This document shows, piece by piece, positions 48,619-57,911 of a stretch of DNA of 64,000 nucleotides. The stretch spans positions 4,712,001 to 4,776,000 of the forward strand of contig CP099652.1 in assembly GCA_024123955.1 (NCBI GenBank). The letters are read 5' to 3'. A program made the position numbers and the translations under genes. A model generated the notes under the pieces. The model saw nothing but the letters and a program-made list of their open reading frames with translations, did no database searches and was not told where the DNA came from. Position 1 is the first letter of the stretch, and the number at the start of each line of letters is the position of its first letter. The stretch comes from Oxalobacteraceae bacterium OTU3CINTB1. Its GTDB lineage: Bacteria; Pseudomonadota; Gammaproteobacteria; Burkholderiales; Burkholderiaceae_D.

Positions 48619-48702
48619 GTAGGGCGGATTAGCGTAGCGTAATCCGCCAAGCTCCGTCGGCGGCTCATGGCGGATTACGCGCTGCGCGCTAATCCGCCCT
48701 AC
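48619..48702. repeat. REPIN: two REP palindromes in inverted orientation
   Basis: The left unit (48619-48648) is GTAG + GGCGGATTA ... TAATCCGCC; the right unit (48669-48702) is the same in reverse, ending CTAC. Together they make an 84-base hairpin-forming doublet, the mobile REPIN form. It lies between the convergent phasin and glutathione transferase genes and could act as their shared terminator. Confidence 0.87.
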
Positions 48703-48708
48703 AAAATC

Positions 48709-49371
48709 TCACAAAAACCGGTCCGGAATATCCTGCACAAACGGATACATCGAGAAATACGGTTTCGCCTCCTCCAACACCTGCTTGAACGATGGCCGCA
48801 TCACCAGCCGCTCGAAGTACGCCTGCAACTGGCTGTACTCCTCCGGGAACGGCAAGATCGTGCTGGCGTAGAACAGCGCCGGCGCCGCCGCGCAGTCGGC
48901 CATGCTGAAGTCGTCGCCGCACATCCATATCCTGCTCGTCATGCGTTTTTCGATCATCTTGTAGGCCGTCTTGAGCTTGGTGCGCTCCTTGGTCTGGTCG
49001 CACTGCAATCCGGTCAGGTGGCCGTTGACGATGGTTTGCATCGGCTCCTGCACATAGTTATCGAAGAAGCGGTCCCACAGGCGCACATCCAGCGCCGCGT
49101 CCCAGTCGGCCGGAATCAGCGGCTTCTCCCCGGGGAAGTAGCGGTCCAGATACTCGATGATGACCGAGGTCTCGGGCACGTCGCGGGTGCGCTCATGGTC
49201 GCGGATGACGGGAAACTTGCACGGCGGCCACATCGCCTGCAGTTCGGCGCGGTCGCTCTCCTCCCCCAGATTGATGATGCGCTTGTCGAACGGCGTGCCG
49301 TTCTCGTAGAGCGCGATCAGCACCTTGTGGCAGAACGAGGCCAGCGGATGGTAGTAAAGGGTCAAAGACAT
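48709..49371 (-). CDS. Glutathione S-transferase family protein
   Basis: A 220-residue protein. The N-terminal thioredoxin-like domain (LTLYYHPLASFCHKVLIALY, then FPVIRDHE and ETSVIIEYLD with the glutathione gamma-Glu contact) is followed by an all-helical C-terminal domain (WMCGDDFSMADCAAAPALFY). The start at 49371 gives the standard N-terminus; the frame upstream is not supported. The substrate is unknown. Confidence 0.9.
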   Translation of the reverse strand: MSLTLYYHPLASFCHKVLIALYENGTPFDKRIINLGEESDRAELQAMWPPCKFPVIRDHERTRDVPETSVIIEYLDRYFPGEKPLIPADWDAALDVRLWDRFFDNYVQEPMQTIVNGHLTGLQCDQTKERTKLKTAYKMIEKRMTSRIWMCGDDFSMADCAAAPALFYASTILPFPEEYSQLQAYFERLVMRPSFKQVLEEAKPYFSMYPFVQDIPDRFL

Positions 49372-49539
49372 GTCAGCTCCTGGGTGCCGGCATCGCCACG
49401 CGATACCTGAGAATTCAGCAAATGATACTTCAGCCAAGCCGATAGCGGCGGACCGCAAATGTTGCCACACTTCAGCCCGTTCCGAGCCGGGCAATCACGC
49501 ACCGGCGGACCTCGAACCACCACTGACAGGATAACCACC

Positions 49540-50328
49540 ATGCGCCACGCCATCAAACTCAAGCTCGCCTTCGCCCTGACCACCTTGTGCGCCCTCGGCG
49601 CCAACAGCAGCGCCGCCGACGCGCCCGACGGCGACAGCCTGATGGTGGGCCTGGGCGCGGCCTGGGTGCCGGAATACGCCGGCAGCGACGACAGCCGCGT
49701 GGTGCCGGTGCCTTTCCTGGAACGCAGCTACGCCAACGGCTTCTTCATCAGCACCCGGCGCGGCCTGGGCTACCAAACCAACGTCGGCGCGGTCAACCTG
49801 AGCGGCGCGCTGACCTACGGCGGCGCGCGCGACGAGAAAAAACGCACCTTCGCCGCCGGTTCCGACGCGCTGCGGGGCATGGGCGACATCGACGGCGGCT
49901 TGCAGGCCGTGCTGACGGCCAGCTACCAGCTCGGCAAGGTCGGCCTGAGCGTCGGCACCACGCAAGCCGTCGGCAAGCGCGAGAACGGCTCCACCTACAC
50001 GCTCGGCGCCTCGGTGCCGCTGTACAGCGGCACCGACGACCAGGTCAGCCTGGGCGGCTCGGCAGTCTACGGCGACAACAAGCACATGCAAACCTACTTC
50101 GGCGTCACCGGCGCGCAAAGCGCGCGCTCAGGTTACAAGGCCTACCAGGCCAAGTCCGGCTTCGAGGCCGTCAGCGCCGCCGTCAGCTGGGACCACGTGA
50201 TCGACAAACGCTGGTCGGCCCATACCGCCGTCGGCTTCACGCGACTGCTGGGTGACGCCGCCGACAGCCCGCTGACCAAGCGCAAGACCACGCCGATGGT
50301 GATGACGGGTATCAGCTACAAGTTTTGA
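49540..50328 (+). CDS. MipA/OmpV-family outer membrane protein
   Basis: A 262-residue protein with a signal peptide (ending NSSAADA). The MipA/OmpV beta-barrel starts VGLGAAWVPEYAGSDDSRVV, followed by repeated amphipathic strands, and ends in a terminal Phe (GISYKF), needed for outer membrane insertion. MipA scaffolds peptidoglycan synthases in E. coli; many relatives have other roles. The ATG at 49540 has AGGA upstream. Confidence 0.88.
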   Translation: MRHAIKLKLAFALTTLCALGANSSAADAPDGDSLMVGLGAAWVPEYAGSDDSRVVPVPFLERSYANGFFISTRRGLGYQTNVGAVNLSGALTYGGARDEKKRTFAAGSDALRGMGDIDGGLQAVLTASYQLGKVGLSVGTTQAVGKRENGSTYTLGASVPLYSGTDDQVSLGGSAVYGDNKHMQTYFGVTGAQSARSGYKAYQAKSGFEAVSAAVSWDHVIDKRWSAHTAVGFTRLLGDAADSPLTKRKTTPMVMTGISYKF

Positions 50329-50377
50329 TCGGGGTTGCCCAGGTGATATTATTGCGCGAAGTTAAATACCTCTCGCC

Positions 50378-51253
50378 ATGATCTCCGACACCACCATCGC
50401 CACTTATATCCTGCTTGCCGCCGCGATTTGCGCCGCGTGGGCCAAACCGGTCACCCTCGGACGCGTGAGCGTCGCGCCGTGGATGGCGTTCTTTGCCGCC
50501 GCGCTCGTGTTGGGCATGGCGGCCGGGGTGCTGCGGTCGCCGGCCATCGTCGCGCTGGTGGCGCTGACCGGCACGGCCTATATGACGGCACGCGCGCCGC
50601 AGCGCTCTGTGCGCGTGATTTTCGGTGTGGTCACGGCGGTGTTGGCACTGGCGCTGGCGATCCACAAACTGCCCGGCTTTAACAACGCGGTCGTGATCGA
50701 CGCCGTCACGATCTCACCCGGCGCGGCGCCGTTCACGCAGTATGCCAACTTCGACAAAGGCGCGGTCGGTCTGATTTTGCTGGCCTTCCTGTGCAGCCGG
50801 GCCCGTTCGTGGAAAGAGTTCGGGGGTGTGCTCAAGCAGTCGTTGCCGGTGCTGCTGGCCACTTTGGTGGCGGTGCTCGGCCTGGCCACGGCCGTCGGCG
50901 CGGTGCGTCCAGACCTCAAGCTGTCGCAGCTGACAATGCAGTTTATCGCCGTCAATCTGTTCTTCACCGTGGTGGCGGAGGAAGCCTTTTTCCGCGGCTT
51001 CCTCCAGCACCGCCTGGCCGCGTCGCTGGCGCGCTGGCGCTGCGGCAAGTGGATCGCGCTGGCCTGCTCGGCGCTGCTGTTCGGCCTGGTCCACCTGCCG
51101 GGCGGCGCGCCGTACGCGCTGCTGGCCACCATCGCCGGTTTCGGCTACGCCTACGCCTATCATGTGACGCAGCGCATTGAGGCGCCGATCTTCCTGCACA
51201 TTGCGCTCAACGCCGCCCACTTCATCGCCTTCAGCTACCCCGCCCTGCGCTGA
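50378..51253 (+). CDS. CPBP-family intramembrane glutamic protease
   Basis: A 291-residue protein with about eight membrane segments. The CPBP (Abi/Rce1-like) motifs are EEAFFRG (Glu201, Glu202, Arg206), LVHLPGG and HIALNAAHF. This family cleaves within or near membranes; bacterial substrates are mostly unknown. It follows the MipA gene by 49 bases on the same strand. Confidence 0.87.
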   Translation: MISDTTIATYILLAAAICAAWAKPVTLGRVSVAPWMAFFAAALVLGMAAGVLRSPAIVALVALTGTAYMTARAPQRSVRVIFGVVTAVLALALAIHKLPGFNNAVVIDAVTISPGAAPFTQYANFDKGAVGLILLAFLCSRARSWKEFGGVLKQSLPVLLATLVAVLGLATAVGAVRPDLKLSQLTMQFIAVNLFFTVVAEEAFFRGFLQHRLAASLARWRCGKWIALACSALLFGLVHLPGGAPYALLATIAGFGYAYAYHVTQRIEAPIFLHIALNAAHFIAFSYPALR

Positions 51254-51344
51254 GATCGATTCTCCCTGTTGTTTTGAGCTTTACGTCGTGGCAAGCTACA
51301 CTGGCTGTCTCGCACGTCAATGTTGGGCTTCAGGGAGAGCAGAT

Positions 51345-51686
51345 ATGGCCAAGACCGAATACGCATCGCACTATTCCGATGCCGGCTTCTGGAACAAGGT
51401 AAAGACCCACGCGAAAAGCGCCGGACAAAAAGTGCTCGAACAGGCGCTGAAGATGTATTACTCCGCCACCGACCCGGACACGCCGCTGTGGGCGAAGACG
51501 ACCATCTACGGCGCGCTCGGCTATTTCATTTCGCCGATCGACGCGATACCGGACCTGCTGCCGGCCTTGGGCTATACCGACGATATCGGCGTGCTGATCG
51601 CTGCCGCCACCGCCGTGGCCGCGCACATCAAGGACGAGCATGTGCAGAAAGCACGGGACACGCTGAAACAATGGTTCGGCGACTAG
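51345..51686 (+). CDS. YkvA-family (DUF1232) protein
   Basis: A 113-residue protein with the DUF1232 signature WAKTTIYGALGYFISPIDAI followed by PDLLPALGYTDDIGVL. One or two weak membrane-associated helices. Function unknown. The ATG at 51345 follows CAGGGAGAG. Confidence 0.88.
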   Translation: MAKTEYASHYSDAGFWNKVKTHAKSAGQKVLEQALKMYYSATDPDTPLWAKTTIYGALGYFISPIDAIPDLLPALGYTDDIGVLIAAATAVAAHIKDEHVQKARDTLKQWFGD

Positions 51687-51815
51687 TAAGCGACTAGTTT
51701 GAGTGACGCGGAAATCGTCGTGATGGATGGTGTTGCGGGGCCGCCAGTTAGGCTACAATTGGGCTCATTCAAATTTCTTCCGATCTTTTTTCATCCCCGT
51801 TGCAAGGAGCACGAC

Positions 51816-52112
51816 ATGAGTCCAGAGCACGACAGACGTCAGAGCCGCCCGCCGGAGACGTCGGAAACGGCCGGTTGGCATTCGTTGGAATTCATCGTCC
51901 GGCAAGCGCTGGAAGTCCAACGCGATATCGGCACGCCCAGCGCGGTCGAGTTTTTGCAAAGCATTAATATCAACCCGCAAGTCATCGCGCGCGTCCTCGC
52001 CCCCGACGCCAAGTTGCGCGAAGCGGACCAGTTGGCCCTGGCCAGCTCGGTCACCGTCTCCGACCTGCCGATTTCCACACCGGCCAACTACCTGCGTCGC
52101 AGCACGACCTGA
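51816..52112 (+). CDS. Hypothetical protein
   Basis: A 98-residue soluble protein with no domain I recognise. The middle reads EFIVRQALEVQRDIGTPSAV and EFLQSININPQVIARVL, predicted helical, with a polar N-terminus. A strong AAGGAG ribosome site at good distance supports translation. It lies between ykvA-like and the AI-2E-type transporter, all on the plus strand. Confidence 0.6.
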   Translation: MSPEHDRRQSRPPETSETAGWHSLEFIVRQALEVQRDIGTPSAVEFLQSININPQVIARVLAPDAKLREADQLALASSVTVSDLPISTPANYLRRSTT

Positions 52113-52265
52113 AACCCATCCGCCAAACATGCCCGCCGGCGCCCCAAAATCGCCCGGCGGCATGCATCAAAGTAGGTAAGAAGCATTGACACACGATAGC
52201 CCTTAATTTAGGCTCGGAAAGCAGGCGCGTGCAGCCTGCCTCCGCAGACTACCCACAAGGAACAC

Positions 52266-54149
52266 GTGTCAGACTCACTCCCCGCCCGCGCATTGCCCAA
52301 CGCCGTCGTCGGCCTGGTCGGTACGGCCACAGTGCTGGGCCTGCTGTACTTCGGCCGCGACGTGCTCATCCCCATCACGCTGGCCTTCATCTTCAGCTTT
52401 TTGATCGCGCCGTTCGTGCGCTCGCTGCGCCGCATCGGCCTGGGCCAGACCGCCTCCGTGCTCACCGGCGTGCTGCTCGTCACCGCCGCGCTGCTGATGA
52501 TAGGCGCGGTGATCATTTCGCAAGTGAGCCGCCTCGGTGCCAGCCTGCCGTTGTACCAGGACACCATCGCCGCCAAGGTCGAAGCGCTCGACAGCCTCAC
52601 GCGCGGCACCATCGGCAGCCTCGGCGGCCCGGCCGGCCAGTTGATCGAACACTTCACGCAAGATGTGCCGGGCACGCCGCTTGAAGCGCGTCCTGGCTTG
52701 CCTGCATCGAGCCGCATGCCGGTGCCGGTTGAAATCCACGAACCCGCGCTCAAACCTTTGCAGTTGCTGGGCAAGATCATCGCCTCGGTCTGGCCGCCGC
52801 TGGAGATGGCCGGCATCGTCTTCATCGTGCTGATCTTCGTGCTGCTGGAACATGAGGCGCTGCGCGACCGCTTCATCCGCCTGGCCGGCGGCGCCGACTT
52901 GCGCGCCACGACCATTGCCGTCAACGACGCCGGCGAGCGGCTATCGCGCTTCTTCATCTCGCAATTCGCCGTCAACGCCTGCACCGGCATCGCCATCTGG
53001 ATCGGCCTGAGCGTGATCGGCCTGTCGCAGGCGCTGCTGTGGGGCACGATGACCGCCGTACTGCGCTTCATCCCTTACGTCGGCTTCTGGATGTCCGCGT
53101 TCTGCGCCACCTTGCTGGCGGCTGCCATCGATCCCGGCTGGTCGCTGGCGTTGATGACGTTCGGCTGGTTCCTGGTGGTCGACATCATCGTCGCCCAGAC
53201 CATCGAGCCCAAACTGTACGGCCACACCACGGGACTGTCGCCGCTGTCGGTGGTGGTGGCGGCGATCTTCTGGAGCGCGATCTGGGGCCCGGTCGGGCTG
53301 GTGCTGTCGACGCCGCTAACCTTGTGCTTGGTCGTGGCGGGCCGCTACATCCGCGCGCTCAAGGTGCTGGAGATCATGTTTGGCGAATTGCCGGCGCTGA
53401 CGATGCCGCAGAATTTTTATCAACGCATCCTGTCCGGCGACGCCCACGAGATCGTCGCCAGCGCCAAGCGCTACATGCAGCACAAGTCGCTGGCGGCCTA
53501 TTGCGACGGCGTGCTGGTGCCGGCGCTGCACCTGGCCCACTTCGACCTGAAGGACAACGCCATCACGCCGGAGGAAGAGGTCAAGGTCAGCACGGCCGTG
53601 ATCGCCGTCATCGAGGCGCTGAGCGGCAATCCGAAGTGGTGGAAGCGCCGGAAAAGCGTCTCGGCGCTGGCCGGCGTCGGCATCGGCCGTCAGTTGCGCG
53701 ACAGCCGCATCTCGGCCACCGGCGAGTGGCAGGGATCGTTCGATGTGCCGCCCGGCAGCCTGGTGCTGACCGTGGGGCTCAGCGGCCAGTTCGACGAGCT
53801 GGCCACGGAGATCCTGGTGCGCGTGCTGCGCGAGCAAAAGATCGACGCCCGCAGCATGAGCATGGAAGATTTGGATGATGAACCGCCGCCGGAAGCGTCG
53901 CCGGAACTGGTGTCGATTGTGTGCCTGGTCAGCATCGATCCGCTGAACGACCGCCAGAAGATGGATCAGGCGATCCAGAAATTCCGCGAGAGCCTGCCGC
54001 ATTGCAAGCAGTTCGCGGTGCTGTTGCCGAGCCCGTTCGAGAATCCCGATCTGCGCGATTGTACGTTCGATCAAGCCGATCACGTATCCTATTCGTTCGA
54101 GGACGCGCTGCAAAGTTGCGTGAAAGCGTTGCAAAGCAAAGCGACCTAA
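52266..54149 (+). CDS. AI-2E-family (PerM/TqsA-like) transporter with long C-terminal extension
   Basis: A 627-residue protein. The AI-2E transporter core of about 370 residues has eight membrane segments, with the family segments FGRDVLIPITLAFIFSFLIA and LRFIPYVGFWMSAF. About 250 further residues without membrane segments follow, probably cytosolic. Ordinary members have about 350 residues. The GTG start has AAGGA upstream and gives MSDSLPARA. The substrate is unknown; family members move AI-2, Na+ or other ions. Confidence 0.82.
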   Translation: MSDSLPARALPNAVVGLVGTATVLGLLYFGRDVLIPITLAFIFSFLIAPFVRSLRRIGLGQTASVLTGVLLVTAALLMIGAVIISQVSRLGASLPLYQDTIAAKVEALDSLTRGTIGSLGGPAGQLIEHFTQDVPGTPLEARPGLPASSRMPVPVEIHEPALKPLQLLGKIIASVWPPLEMAGIVFIVLIFVLLEHEALRDRFIRLAGGADLRATTIAVNDAGERLSRFFISQFAVNACTGIAIWIGLSVIGLSQALLWGTMTAVLRFIPYVGFWMSAFCATLLAAAIDPGWSLALMTFGWFLVVDIIVAQTIEPKLYGHTTGLSPLSVVVAAIFWSAIWGPVGLVLSTPLTLCLVVAGRYIRALKVLEIMFGELPALTMPQNFYQRILSGDAHEIVASAKRYMQHKSLAAYCDGVLVPALHLAHFDLKDNAITPEEEVKVSTAVIAVIEALSGNPKWWKRRKSVSALAGVGIGRQLRDSRISATGEWQGSFDVPPGSLVLTVGLSGQFDELATEILVRVLREQKIDARSMSMEDLDDEPPPEASPELVSIVCLVSIDPLNDRQKMDQAIQKFRESLPHCKQFAVLLPSPFENPDLRDCTFDQADHVSYSFEDALQSCVKALQSKAT

Positions 54150-54169
54150 CCTTTTGAGGACGTCTCCAA

Positions 54170-54571
54170 ATGAGCTTGTCATTTCATATCGACTACAACG
54201 GACAATGTGAGGAGGCGTTCAACTTCTACGCCGAACACCTTGGTGGAAAGATCGGCACGATGCTTCGGCTTAAAGACGCCCCTATGCCTGCGTCACCGGC
54301 GTCGCCTGGAGATAAAATCGTCCACGCGAATATCAGTATCGATGGTGTCGAGTTGGCGGGTGCCGACGTCGACCCGATCAGCTACGAGAAGCCGAAGGGT
54401 TTTTATGTGCTGCTCGGTGTCGACTCCGAGGCGAAGGTCAGGTCCTTCTTCGACGCCTTGCAAACCGACGGGCACGTCGTGCTCTCGCCGCAGAGAACAT
54501 TTTGGTCGCCCTGCTATGCAATTGTGGTCGACCGTTTCGGCGTTCCGTGGAAAATTAACCAGGGTACCTGA
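54170..54571 (+). CDS. VOC-family (PhnB/glyoxalase-like) protein
   Basis: A 133-residue protein of the PhnB-like glyoxalase/bleomycin-resistance fold: FHIDYNGQCEEAFNFYAEHL at the start, HANISIDGVELAGADV in the middle and IVVDRFGVPWKINQGT at the end. Metal ligands are not fully clear. Substrate unknown. The AT content is higher here and in the next two genes, suggesting a different origin. Confidence 0.85.
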   Translation: MSLSFHIDYNGQCEEAFNFYAEHLGGKIGTMLRLKDAPMPASPASPGDKIVHANISIDGVELAGADVDPISYEKPKGFYVLLGVDSEAKVRSFFDALQTDGHVVLSPQRTFWSPCYAIVVDRFGVPWKINQGT

Positions 54572-54615
54572 CATCTGCGGTCAGTTGCGGAGAAGCTGAT
54601 TACTACAGGAGATAC

Positions 54616-54969
54616 ATGCGCGACTCAATCAAAGCGTTTGTCCTTGCGGCGCTGTTTGCCCTAATTTGCGGATTCGCGGCACTACTCCACGCAGCGCCCT
54701 GGACCGGCGGGTCATGGCAGTCGTTACTCCGCTGGTTTGCGTCGGCTTGCTGCTTTGGATTTTTGCTGGGTGGCATATTGGCATTTGACCCGGAAAGCGA
54801 CATCAAGATCAAGGCCAGCTTTATCGGTAGAGTCTCTTTCGGCGCTGCAGCGCTGATGATGCTAGCCGTACTGTGGCACTCGCCGCTCGAAGGTATCGCG
54901 CTCGCAGGCCTTTTAGGCGCTGTGCTCGGCTACTTCGGAATGTTATGGGCCAAGTATGTGGATTTCTAA
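54616..54969 (+). CDS. Small membrane protein, unknown function
   Basis: A 117-residue protein with three or four membrane segments (FVLAALFALICGFAALL, ASACCFGFLLGGILAF, FGAAALMMLAVLW, ALAGLLGAVLGYFGML). CAGGAGATAC precedes the ATG. No family was recognised, and a transporter or enzyme role cannot be claimed. Confidence 0.6.
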   Translation: MRDSIKAFVLAALFALICGFAALLHAAPWTGGSWQSLLRWFASACCFGFLLGGILAFDPESDIKIKASFIGRVSFGAAALMMLAVLWHSPLEGIALAGLLGAVLGYFGMLWAKYVDF

Positions 54970-55171
54970 CTCAACAAGGCAACGCTGAATTGAGCGACTG
55001 ATTAGTTCGGCAGGCCGCAACCGATCCACCCGCAAGTAATAGCCGGATCTAGCCGTGCTTAAGCCAGCATCAACGCCAGTAGGCGCTGCAAGATGGCACT
55101 CGTCGGCAAGCAAACGATAAAGCTGCCGCCTGTCATCACACAATCGCGGCCCATTCCGCAGAGGCCTCAAT

Positions 55172-55771
55172 ATGCCTTCTACCGCTATTAAGAGAATCGC
55201 CACTACGGCTCTATTTGCAATCAGCACGGCAGCGTCTGCAACCGGGAGTGATAAGCCGCCGCAATTCCTGACGGTCCCGGTATTGGGCCTGCGTGTGCCG
55301 CTCGAACACATAAACGTCGAGCCACTTCCAGAGCATATACGGGAAAAGTGTCCGCAGCTTTATGATGAGCAACGATACACGGCCCATATGTGGATATTTG
55401 GCCGGGCAAAAGACGCGGCAAGTTCGTATTATGTTCTGGCAGGTTATTACAAGCGGAGTAGTCCTGGCCCTGACAGACAAAAATACGAATTTTCCGAGCA
55501 AGGCACAGTGTTCACCGTAACGGGCGACAAGTGCGGTGGTGATGGTGCAGATGAGACTTTTGAGTCACATGACCCGAACGCCGACAATAACGGGAACGTG
55601 CCTGATCGAGTGTTAAAAATGCTTGCAGTCGATCTCGCGGCACGAACGGTGAAAGCACTCGGCGGTCGTGACAGGCTCATCGCGGAACTCAAGGCTCAGC
55701 GTGTAGATTTCGAAGCCTTGCCTCCCGAGTTACGAGAGGCATTCAGACCGTACTTCGACACAAAAAAGTAG
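55172..55771 (+). CDS. Exported protein, unknown function
   Basis: A 199-residue protein with a signal peptide (TTALFAISTAASATG). The mature part has three cysteines or so (EKCPQL, DKCGGDG), a YYVLAGYYKR segment and a helical C-terminus (DLAARTVKALGGRDRLIAEL). No known domain. Its DNA is visibly less GC-rich than its neighbours. The gap of 202 bases before it shows no recognisable structure. Confidence 0.6.
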   Translation: MPSTAIKRIATTALFAISTAASATGSDKPPQFLTVPVLGLRVPLEHINVEPLPEHIREKCPQLYDEQRYTAHMWIFGRAKDAASSYYVLAGYYKRSSPGPDRQKYEFSEQGTVFTVTGDKCGGDGADETFESHDPNADNNGNVPDRVLKMLAVDLAARTVKALGGRDRLIAELKAQRVDFEALPPELREAFRPYFDTKK

Positions 55772-55825
55772 GCATGGTATCTTTTCATCGCGCCAGTGCT
55801 CGGGCGCCGCCGGTGACGCATGCAT

Positions 55826-55855
55826 GGCGGATTATGCTGCGCTAATCCGCCCTAC
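55826..55855 (-). repeat. REP-type palindrome, single copy
   Basis: GGCGGATTA ... TAATCCGCC followed by CTAC, the minus-strand form of the GTAG REP. It lies between the unknown exported protein and the convergent phoR end. Confidence 0.8.
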
Positions 55856-55887
55856 GTGTCTCTGTGGGCATTTGTTCGGCCCCGGGT

Positions 55888-57201
55888 TTAGTTGAGCATC
55901 AACTCCGGCTGGCGCTGCACAATCGCCGTCTTCGGCAGGCACACGATGAAGCTGCTGCCCTTGCCCGCTTCCGATTTGATCTGCAAGGTGCTGCCGTGGC
56001 GCAGCAGCACGTGCTTGACGATCGCCAGGCCCAGCCCGGTGCCCTGCGTTTCGCGCGAGCGGCTCTTGTCGACGCGATAGAAACGCTCCGTCAGCCGCGA
56101 GATATGCTCCGGACTGATGCCGATGCCAGTATCCTCGACCTTGAATTTGACGCCGCTGTCGAACTCGCGCCAGACCAGATTGATCCTGCCGCCGGCCGGC
56201 GTGTAGCGCACCGCGTTCGAAGCGAGGTTGCCGAAGGCGCTGTGCAATTCCTCGTAGCTGCCCATGATGTCCGGGCCGTCGAACTCCATCGTGATCTCAT
56301 GCTTGCCTGCCGACAGCGCGCGGGCGTCGCGCAGCACTTGCTCCATCAGCTTGCGCACGTCGATCTGCTCGGGCCGCATCGGGTAATCCACCGATTCCAG
56401 CCGCGACAAGGTCAGCATGTCCTCGATCAAGTGTTGCATGCGGTGGCCCTGCTCCGTCATCAGCTTCAAGTGCGCCGAGCGCGTGGCCACGTCCAGCCCT
56501 TCCGACGCGGCGATCTCCAGGAAGCCGACGATCACCGTGAGCGGCGTGCGCAGCTCGTGCGAGGCGTTGGCGATGAAGTCGCGGCGCATCTCTTCGATGC
56601 GCTCGGTCTCGGTGGCGTCGTGCGTGACCAAGATCTGGCGGCGGTTCTCGAACGGAATGATGTGCACGATCAGCTTGCGCTCGCGGAAGCTGATCGTCAA
56701 CGGCTGCTCGTAGCGGCCGAGGATGATGTAATCCATGAAGTCGGGATTGCGCACCAGGTTGGTCACGCGCATGCCCTTGTCGCGCTCGTGCGTCAGGCCC
56801 AGGTGTTTTTCGGCGGCCGGATTGCACCACTCAAGGAACAGCACGTCGTCCATGATGACCACGCCGTCCGGCAGCAGGTGCATGGCCTGGCGGAAGCGCG
56901 CCAGCCATTCGGTCAGCTCAGCCTGGTTCTTTTCGTCGTCGCGGCGCATGCGGTACAGGCGCGAGAAGATGTTGGTCCAGGCGCCCCAGCCGTCGGGCAG
57001 CTTGGCGCTTTGCGGGTCGTCCATCCAATTGCTCAGCTGGTACAGGTAGGACAGCTGCACGAACACCATCACCAGCATCGCCACCAGGGCGACCACCAGG
57101 CCGGTCATCCATCCGAACATCCAGCCCAGCAAGGCGCACACCGCCAAAATAAGAGCGGTGCGCAATGCTGCCGGCACCCAGAACACCAGTTTTGGATTCA
57201 T
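55888..57201 (-). CDS. phoR: Phosphate regulon sensor histidine kinase PhoR
   Basis: A 437-residue protein. Two N-terminal membrane segments (12-30, 34-52) are followed by a PAS domain (about 98-200) and a kinase core with His215 in FIANASHELRTPL. The ATP-binding boxes are LASNAVRYTP, VEDTGIGI and GTGLGLAIVKH. PhoR phosphorylates PhoB in phosphate starvation; the Pst system and PhoU keep it off in plenty. It is 11 bases downstream of phoB and the last gene of the pst-pho operon. Confidence 0.96.
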   Translation of the reverse strand: MNPKLVFWVPAALRTALILAVCALLGWMFGWMTGLVVALVAMLVMVFVQLSYLYQLSNWMDDPQSAKLPDGWGAWTNIFSRLYRMRRDDEKNQAELTEWLARFRQAMHLLPDGVVIMDDVLFLEWCNPAAEKHLGLTHERDKGMRVTNLVRNPDFMDYIILGRYEQPLTISFRERKLIVHIIPFENRRQILVTHDATETERIEEMRRDFIANASHELRTPLTVIVGFLEIAASEGLDVATRSAHLKLMTEQGHRMQHLIEDMLTLSRLESVDYPMRPEQIDVRKLMEQVLRDARALSAGKHEITMEFDGPDIMGSYEELHSAFGNLASNAVRYTPAGGRINLVWREFDSGVKFKVEDTGIGISPEHISRLTERFYRVDKSRSRETQGTGLGLAIVKHVLLRHGSTLQIKSEAGKGSSFIVCLPKTAIVQRQPELMLN

Positions 57202-57212
57202 GTTTTTAAGAC

Positions 57213-57902
57213 TTATTTTTCCGAAAGCATGTAGCCTACACTACGAACGGTCTTAATCAAATGTTCCGCTTCCTTCAGGGCCTTGCGCAGGCGCAGGACA
57301 TGCACGTCGACGGTGCGTTCTTCGATGACGACGTGGTCGCCCCAGACTTTGTCGAGCAGCTGGCTGCGCGAGAACACGCGCTCCGGATGCGCCAGCAGGA
57401 ACTTGAGCAATTTGTACTCGGCGTGGCCGATGTCGATCTTCTGCTCGTCCATGGAGACGGTGCAGCTGACCGGGTCCAGCATGACGTTGGCGGCGCGCAT
57501 CGTCGCTTGCGCATGCTCCGGGCTCTTGCGGCGCAACAGCGCTTTGGCGCGCGCCAGCAGCTCGCGCGGCGAGAACGGCTTGGTGACGTAGTCGTCGGCG
57601 CCGCTGTTCAGGCCGGCCAGCTTGTCTTCTTCCATGCTCTTGGCCGTCAACATGATCACCGGAATCTCGTTGAACTGGCGGTCCGAGCGGATGCGCGCCA
57701 GCAGGCGCAAGCCGGTCTGGTCAGGCAGCATCCAGTCGAGCAAAATCAATTGCGGGGTGCGGGTCTGGATGAAGTCCCAGGCCTCGCCCACGCTTTGCAC
57801 CGCGCAGCAGTTCCAGCCAGCTTCACGCAGGGAGAACGTCACCAGTTCGACAATCGCCGGTTCATCTTCAACGATCAGTACAGTGGTTTTATCAGATGCC
57901 AT
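57213..57902 (-). CDS. phoB: Phosphate regulon response regulator PhoB
   Basis: A 229-residue OmpR/PhoB-type protein. The receiver has Glu12/Asp13 (IVEDEPAI), Asp56 (LLDWMLPDQTG) and Lys in VTKPFSP; the winged-helix domain (about 130-229) has VWGDHVVIEERTVDVHVLRL. It activates promoters with Pho boxes (see 62646-62662 and 62811-62828). It is 9 bases after phoU. Confidence 0.96.
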   Translation of the reverse strand: MASDKTTVLIVEDEPAIVELVTFSLREAGWNCCAVQSVGEAWDFIQTRTPQLILLDWMLPDQTGLRLLARIRSDRQFNEIPVIMLTAKSMEEDKLAGLNSGADDYVTKPFSPRELLARAKALLRRKSPEHAQATMRAANVMLDPVSCTVSMDEQKIDIGHAEYKLLKFLLAHPERVFSRSQLLDKVWGDHVVIEERTVDVHVLRLRKALKEAEHLIKTVRSVGYMLSEK

Positions 57903-57911
57903 TTTCTTGTT

